Shown here: one piece after another, positions 59,063 to 64,000 of the stretch
Layout of the letters: each line of letters opens with the position of its first letter
Position numbering within the stretch: the stretch's first letter is position 1
Assembly: GCA_000433915.1 (NCBI GenBank)
Contig: HF993639.1
Span: forward strand, 62,001 to 126,000
Direction of reading: 5' to 3'
Origin: Clostridium sp. CAG:793
Lineage (GTDB): Bacteria > Bacillota > Clostridia > TANB77 > CAG-508
DNA length: 64,000 bases
Notes under the pieces: model-generated
Databases searched by the model: none
What the model saw: the letters and a program-made list of their open reading frames with translations, nothing else
What the model was told of the DNA's origin: nothing
Made by a program: the position numbers and the translations under genes

Positions 59063-60652
59063 TTATCTTCTTTTCATTCCACAAATTATAATAGATATTT
59101 CATTTACTCTTATTGCTTTCATTAATATTAATAGCATTATGTATATAATTGCACCTATAAATATCGTTATTATTAAAGCTATCGGTAATTTAGTTGATAA
59201 TATTAAATATTCAAAAATCATTTTACTGATTATGGTCATTATTGTGCTTGCTAATATTGGCTTTATAATACTACTTTTCTTTATAATTATAGGCGTATAT
59301 TTTTTTATTGCAATATAACTTATTATCATTGTTGTAGCATTATATATTATTCCTCCTATTGCTGCACCAACTGTTCCTCCTATTTTCCATTCAACATGTG
59401 GTACTAATATTTGATTACATATTAATTTTGCAATTACTCCTACAGATACTGAAATTATTGGGATATTTGTCTTTCCTATTCCATATAATACTCCATTAAA
59501 TGTTTGACCTAATGCAATAAAAATAATTGATAATGCGCTTATTTTTAAGATTTCACTTCCATCTGATGCATTTGGAAATAATACTTTAAGTATTTCTTTT
59601 CCGAATATCATAAATAGCATTATTATTGGTATTGATATCATAGCTCCAAATAATATTGATTTATTTATCCTTTCTTCTTTTGTTTTTAAATCTCCATTCG
59701 ATGCCGCTATATTAGGTAATAATGCAGTAGTTATAGCCATATTAAATGATAGTGGAAAATTTATTAATGTATCAACTTTTCCACTCAATATTCCATATTG
59801 TATTTTTGCCTGTTCATATCCAATTTTATCTTTTAATTTATTAACAATTGTAGTTGCATCTATGTTTTTTGATATTGTTCCAATTAGTGCTGATAATGAT
59901 ATTGGAATTGACACTATTGCTATTTCTTTAATTATTTGAAATGTTTTGGCTCTTGTGTTATGAATACTTTCCTTTACTTCTTGTCTTATTATTGGCCTTT
60001 CTGTTATATATTTTTTTACTAAAAATGCGCATTCTAGTAGGTTTGCAACAGTTATTGCTAGACAACTGCAAGCTGCCATTATTGTCGTATCTGGATTATG
60101 AGTTAATATTACGGATAATTCTATTAGAATAAATGTCATTACGGTTTTAGTTACCTGATCTATTGACTGAGCTTTTGCTGTTACTTTTAATTTTTCTCTT
60201 CCTCCAAAGTAACCTTTAAATACTGATATTATTGATGTAAAAAATATTGATGGTGCTATTGCTATTATTGATAATTCTGCTTCTGGAATTTTTAAATATA
60301 ATGTTGCAATTTCTTTTGCCATCACACCTACTGTAATGCTCCCTATTATTCCTATTATACTAAATAATAATAGAGAAACTTTTAATATTTTATATGCCCC
60401 TCTTCCGTCTCCTTGGCTACCTCTTTCTGCTACGATTTTTGATATTGCACTTGGCAATCCTATTGCTGACAAGCTTAATATAAGTGCATATACTTGATAA
60501 CTTGATGCTGAAATAGCATTTCCAGCATCTCCGAATCCTTGTCTATTAGTTATATATAATTTGTATATAATTCCCAAAAATTTAATTAATATTTGTGATA
60601 TTAATAGTGCTATTATGTTTTGAGTAAAAGTCTCTTTTGAATGTTTTTTCAT
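59063..60652 (-). CDS. SpoVB/MurJ-like polysaccharide flippase (MOP superfamily)
   Basis: A 529-residue membrane protein with about fourteen hydrophobic segments, of the MOP/PST transporter superfamily closest by eye to SpoVB/YtgP. Typical segments are FLGIIYKLYITNRQGFGDAGNAI near the N-terminus, LSAIGLPSAISKIVAERG, VFKGYFGGREKL and GVLYGIGKTNIPIISV. Such proteins export lipid-linked wall or capsule precursors; SpoVB acts in spore cortex synthesis. A vegetative role is equally possible. It is a single unit divergent from the VirD4-like gene. Confidence 0.9.
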   Translation of the reverse strand: MKKHSKETFTQNIIALLISQILIKFLGIIYKLYITNRQGFGDAGNAISASSYQVYALILSLSAIGLPSAISKIVAERGSQGDGRGAYKILKVSLLLFSIIGIIGSITVGVMAKEIATLYLKIPEAELSIIAIAPSIFFTSIISVFKGYFGGREKLKVTAKAQSIDQVTKTVMTFILIELSVILTHNPDTTIMAACSCLAITVANLLECAFLVKKYITERPIIRQEVKESIHNTRAKTFQIIKEIAIVSIPISLSALIGTISKNIDATTIVNKLKDKIGYEQAKIQYGILSGKVDTLINFPLSFNMAITTALLPNIAASNGDLKTKEERINKSILFGAMISIPIIMLFMIFGKEILKVLFPNASDGSEILKISALSIIFIALGQTFNGVLYGIGKTNIPIISVSVGVIAKLICNQILVPHVEWKIGGTVGAAIGGIIYNATTMIISYIAIKKYTPIIIKKSSIIKPILASTIMTIISKMIFEYLILSTKLPIALIITIFIGAIIYIMLLILMKAIRVNEISIIICGMKRR

Positions 60653-60732
60653 TTATACAACCTCTCTCATTTTTTCACAGCTTTTTATTTATAATTTATA
60701 TGTTTTTTTGGCAAAAAAATTACTCAAAAGAC

Positions 60733-60761
60733 TTGTTTTTTTCCTCATTTTGTAGGATAAT
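60733..60761 (+). promoter_or_regulatory. Promoter of the VirD4-like gene
   Basis: -35 TTGTTT at 60733-60738, 17-bp spacer, -10 GATAAT at 60756-60761. GAAAGGGA lies before the ATG at 60788. Confidence 0.55.
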
Positions 60762-60787
60762 AGATATATATATGAAAGGGATTAACA

Positions 60788-63115
60788 ATGAAGGTATTAG
60801 ATAAATTTTTAAAGTTTTTAAAAACTGACCGTAATACATTTTTTACATATATTTTAACTTTAGCTAGCATATATATAATTGTTGATAGATTAGTTGAATT
60901 TCTATTGATTTTATTTACAGGCGTGGCTTCTGTTTATTGGGGACCAATTCAATATGCAATAGCTTTTTTATTTCCTATCTTTGCATTTTTGTTTTCATCT
61001 TCTTCAAAGTTTATAACGTGTGATGATGATAAACTTGGTTGGTTTTATGCATATTGTATTGCACTTTATTTATTAACTATTACAATGCTAACAGAGTGGA
61101 TTAATGAAGGTTTATGGCTTGGACTATTATCACTTCCTGGTTATAAAACTATTGCAACCGAGTTTGGGTATTTAATAAAACCTGCTCTTTCTTCATTAGC
61201 AATTATGTTACCACTTACAACTGGATTTAAGCTATTTGATTGGTTATATAAAAACGTTAATGAAACTAAAGATTTAAGAGATTCAATTTTTGATTATAAT
61301 GGTATTAGTTTAGCACCAAAGTCAAATGCAGTTGGCCCTTATACTACTGAAATTTTTGTTGGTATTGATAAAGACCACGGAAATAATGTCAAGCTTCCTG
61401 AAATAAGAAGGTTTGAATCAACTTTAGTTGTTGGTGTATCGGGTGCCGGAAAAACTTCGCTTGTCTTTGAGCCTTGGGTTGCACAAGATATAAGTAAAAA
61501 ATATTTTTACAGAGAATCATCAAAAACTCTTGCTGTCGCAGCATTAAAGACTGGTATTGCAACTTTAAATGCACCTTATGATAATAATTATATTAATCGT
61601 AATTTTAGTTTAAATATGCTATTACCTGTTGATTCTAAGAAAAATATATTTGATTCTTATTTTAAGAAATTAATATATTTTCAATCATCTTCAAAAACAG
61701 TATTTAGGAATTTAGGTATCACTTATATGGCACCTGATGAAGAAACTGTTTATAAAGTAAAAGATATTTGTGATAATTTTGGAATGACTTATAATTTAAT
61801 AGATCCTAATAATCCAAATTCACCTGGTTTAAATCCATTTGCTTTTGATGATCCAGTTCAGACTGCTTTATCAATATCAACTGTTTTAAAAGGATTCTAT
61901 ACTGATAAAAATCCAGAAATGGCTCAAGCTTATCAGGAAAACTTTTCTAATCAGGTAATTGAAAATTTAGCTATATTATTAAAGGTTATGTATCCAAAAT
62001 TAAATGATGGCAAACTTCCTAATATAGGTGATATGCTTAAATTATTAAATAATTTTGAACTTATTGAAAAAATGTGTAAAATACTTGAAATGGATCCTGA
62101 ACTTTCAGTTAAATATGAAAATCAAATTGGGTATTTCAAAAAGAACTTTTACCATGATAGTCCTAATATTGCAGAAATGCAAAAAATCGTTTCTATTCCA
62201 ATGGCTCAACTTGATACTTTACTTAGATATCCTGGAGTTAAAAACATATTATGTAATAGAAACAATAATTTGAACTTTGATAAAATATTAGAAAATGGAG
62301 ATATATGTTTAGTATGTACTAGACGTGGTGATTTAGGAGAAACTGCTCATAAAGCATTTGGTTTATTCTTCTTATTGCTTATGCAGTTCTCAGTTTTAAG
62401 AAGACCTGGAAATGAAAATACACGTATTCCTCATTTCTTATATATTGATGAATTCCCTGATTTCATCTGCCCTGCTACAGAAAATATATTTACAGTATAC
62501 AGAAAATATAGAGTTGGTACTGTTATTTCTGCTCAGACTAGAGCTCAGTTGTTATCACATGGAGAAAAATTAGGAAATACTATTATTTCTAACTGCAGTA
62601 ATAAGATTGTATTTGGTAATAACTCTCCTGAAGATAATGAATGGTGGTCTCTAGAAATTGGTGAAAAGAAAGAATGGTCTGTTGATCAAACTGGTTACCA
62701 TACTAAAAATGGTGGAGAATATGATGAAAAGAAGAATGTTAAATATGGTTATAGTGTAAAATACAAACCTGGTAAAGTTCAATCTTTGAAATTTAAGAAA
62801 TGTATGTACAAATTAAAAGATGTTAAAGGAACTATTGTAAATGGTACAGCAAATCTTGATTTCTTACCATCAAAGTATAAAGAAAAACAACCTGTAAAAG
62901 TTTACGATTTTACTAAATTCACTAGTGGAATTTCAGAAGATACTTCTAGTCATAAATCTTCTCCAAAGCGTAACAGTTTAGTAAATGAACATTTTGAAGA
63001 CAATTCTGTTGGAGATGTTGATCCTATCAGATTAGATAGTTCAGATTTAAATTTTAATATTAATAATAGTGATGCTATCACATTTAATTTTAATAAAGGT
63101 AATAAAAAAGCGTAG
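60788..63115 (+). CDS. VirD4/TraG-type coupling ATPase
   Basis: A 775-residue FtsK/HerA-superfamily ATPase of the type IV coupling protein kind. The first 160 residues hold about four hydrophobic segments. Walker A is GVSGAGKTS at residues 216-224, Walker B is FLYIDEFPDF with D554-E555, and a SAQTRAQL arginine-containing motif and the TraG C-terminal region follow. The last 90 residues are a Ser/Asn/Asp-rich, probably disordered tail. Coupling proteins feed DNA or protein substrates to a type IV secretion channel, but no relaxase or channel gene is visible, and base composition is host-like. The convergent neighbour resembles plasmid replication-relaxation proteins. Confidence 0.88.
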   Translation: MKVLDKFLKFLKTDRNTFFTYILTLASIYIIVDRLVEFLLILFTGVASVYWGPIQYAIAFLFPIFAFLFSSSSKFITCDDDKLGWFYAYCIALYLLTITMLTEWINEGLWLGLLSLPGYKTIATEFGYLIKPALSSLAIMLPLTTGFKLFDWLYKNVNETKDLRDSIFDYNGISLAPKSNAVGPYTTEIFVGIDKDHGNNVKLPEIRRFESTLVVGVSGAGKTSLVFEPWVAQDISKKYFYRESSKTLAVAALKTGIATLNAPYDNNYINRNFSLNMLLPVDSKKNIFDSYFKKLIYFQSSSKTVFRNLGITYMAPDEETVYKVKDICDNFGMTYNLIDPNNPNSPGLNPFAFDDPVQTALSISTVLKGFYTDKNPEMAQAYQENFSNQVIENLAILLKVMYPKLNDGKLPNIGDMLKLLNNFELIEKMCKILEMDPELSVKYENQIGYFKKNFYHDSPNIAEMQKIVSIPMAQLDTLLRYPGVKNILCNRNNNLNFDKILENGDICLVCTRRGDLGETAHKAFGLFFLLLMQFSVLRRPGNENTRIPHFLYIDEFPDFICPATENIFTVYRKYRVGTVISAQTRAQLLSHGEKLGNTIISNCSNKIVFGNNSPEDNEWWSLEIGEKKEWSVDQTGYHTKNGGEYDEKKNVKYGYSVKYKPGKVQSLKFKKCMYKLKDVKGTIVNGTANLDFLPSKYKEKQPVKVYDFTKFTSGISEDTSSHKSSPKRNSLVNEHFEDNSVGDVDPIRLDSSDLNFNINNSDAITFNFNKGNKKA

Positions 63116-63138
63116 ATTTTAAAATCTACGTTTTTTCT
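63104..63138. terminator. Bidirectional terminator between 60788-63115 and 63141
   Basis: A perfect palindrome CGTAGATTTTAAAATCTACG (63111-63130) flanked by AAAAAA and TTTTTT. The stop codon of the VirD4-like gene lies within it. Confidence 0.92.
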
Positions 63139-63140
63139 TT

Positions 63141-64000
63141 TTATTCAAGTATTTTTGCTTCTACATTTCTCATTCTATATTTTCCGTTTTCTTCTACAAA
63201 ATCATATAAACTTCTTTCTAGTGTGTTACTATTTTGTATAAGATCTGTTGTATAATAAAATTTTATTTTATCTATTTTTATAGAATTCATTACTATTACT
63301 CTGAAGACTTCTGCCATATGCTTATCATCTTCACATACAAATACTAATTGTGGGATTACTGGATAACCTGAATCTCCTGGTGCAAAATTGTCATAAAAGT
63401 CTTTCCAGAAACTCATTCTTTCAACTAATTTTCTTTCCCATTCTTCATTTCTTCTTATAACTTCATATACAAAGTCTACTCTTCTTCCCATGTAGTTAAG
63501 TTCAATATTAGCTATTGGTTTAAATGTTTTATTTATTGTCTTAGCTAATATGGCTGGTTTTAAAGTAGATTTAGAATATGCTTTTACTTTACGAATATAT
63601 GCTATTACTAATTGATTTCCTGCTAGTTTCTTTTTTATCATTTCAACAGGCTTAGCATTATCACTTGGTTGCCATTTACATTCTATTTCTCTTGATTCTA
63701 AAAGATATTTTCCCATCTTTTCCATGCAGTAAACTCTATAAATTCCGCTTCCTTCATCTGATGTAAAATAATATCTAGTAATGATTTTATTTTTAATTAA
63801 TTGCTCTAGTTTATTGTTTAATTTATCTTGATTTTTTATTTCTGCTTTTTCGTGTTCTAATAATTGATATAATTGCCTTGATGTTAGAAATTCATATTGA
63901 TTTATAAGTTCTAATATCCTGAAATGTATATCTGTTATATGCCCTACATTTATCTTTTGAATTATTTGATTCATTGATACATAACCGTCTTTTCCATCAA
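63141..64000 (-). CDS. Replication-relaxation-like winged-helix protein, possibly partial at its 5' end
   Basis: At least 277 residues. The N-terminal region looks like a winged helix (HFRILELINQYEFLTSRQLYQLL, then a wing with YRVYCMEKMGKYLL), followed by a C-terminal domain with NYMGRRVDFVYEV and VPQLVFVCEDD. This layout resembles the replication-relaxation (Replic_Relax, MobC-like) proteins found beside mobilisation genes. An ATG at 63974 is possible, but it has no clear ribosome-binding site and the frame stays open to the window end, so the true start may lie outside. The convergent VirD4-like gene supports a link to DNA transfer. Family assignment is moderate. Confidence 0.65.
   Translation of the reverse strand, partial: DGKDGYVSMNQIIQKINVGHITDIHFRILELINQYEFLTSRQLYQLLEHEKAEIKNQDKLNNKLEQLIKNKIITRYYFTSDEGSGIYRVYCMEKMGKYLLESREIECKWQPSDNAKPVEMIKKKLAGNQLVIAYIRKVKAYSKSTLKPAILAKTINKTFKPIANIELNYMGRRVDFVYEVIRRNEEWERKLVERMSFWKDFYDNFAPGDSGYPVIPQLVFVCEDDKHMAEVFRVIVMNSIKIDKIKFYYTTDLIQNSNTLERSLYDFVEENGKYRMRNVEAKILE

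Noticed and set aside
1..64000. CRISPR array or insertion sequence
   Set aside because: No regularly spaced direct repeats, cas genes or transposase-like proteins were found on either strand.

Overview
The window looks like chromosome of a low-GC Firmicute of the class Clostridia. Evidence for this is the AT-rich host gene set (one host line I counted, 5521-5580, is 15/60 G+C), the dnaG-rpoD pair, the rpsF-ssb-rpsR operon, the PASTA kinase/PP2C pair, a YlbJ-type sporulation membrane protein, a SpoVB-like flippase, DUF4364 and TSCPD proteins, and a Gram-positive type IV pilus operon. No rRNA, CRISPR array, transposase or integrase was seen. One tRNA, tRNA-Leu(UAA), is present. I cannot name the genus; an uncultured gut-type lineage is my guess.

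Layout. 1-8 kb: PIN-PhoH ATPase of foreign composition, flavin reductase, class B PBP, a foreign-looking orphan gene, and pflB-pflA. 8-16.5 kb, nearly all on the minus strand: a zinc/manganese-type ABC transporter, rpsF-ssb-rpsR, dnaG-rpoD and a CarD regulator. 16.6-18.2 kb: a two-gene unit of related unknown proteins with foreign composition. 18-22 kb: dut, feoA, a YgjP-like peptidase and feoB. 22-34 kb, minus strand: rsgA-rpe-capA-rimO, rlmN-prpC-prkC, a transglutaminase-like protein, aspS and an rRNA methyltransferase. 34-43 kb: a small basic orphan gene, mfd with a TSCPD gene, ylbJ, DUF4364, scpB-proS, a small acidic protein and a ROK kinase. 43-52.5 kb: a ten-gene type IV pilus operon read leftward. 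52.5-56 kb: TPR, DUF2752, DUF4870, RpiB-like and HD proteins. 56-57.4 kb: three paralogous small HTH proteins around trmL. 57.6-60.7 kb: tRNA-Leu, another foreign-looking orphan gene, HU and a flippase. 60.8-64 kb: an orphan VirD4/TraG-type ATPase convergent with a winged-helix protein that runs to the window edge.

Most genes are housekeeping and grouped in short operons with promoters of TTGACA/TATAAT type and simple hairpin terminators, often shared by convergent neighbours. The pilus operon carries pilM-pilN (fused), pilO, a PilP-like protein, a small pilin, the prepilin peptidase, two further prepilin-like proteins, pilB, pilT and pilC, so assembly and retraction are both encoded.

The most unusual feature is a scattered set of six genes (52-1434, 4346-4705, 16700-17386, 17408-18082, 34277-34495, 57913-58341). 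Their G+C is about 43-52% in the lines I counted. Each transcription unit has a strong ribosome-binding site and a long GC-rich terminator, and each whose upstream region is visible also has its own consensus promoter. They sit singly or as one pair in gaps between ordinary host genes, with no mobile-element gene beside them. Two of them share a near-identical 16-nt sequence at the stop codon. One is a PhoH-family ATPase whose PIN nuclease domain has lost catalytic acids. I regard this set, the operator-sharing HTH trio around trmL, and the orphan VirD4-like ATPase as the best candidates for undescribed biology here.
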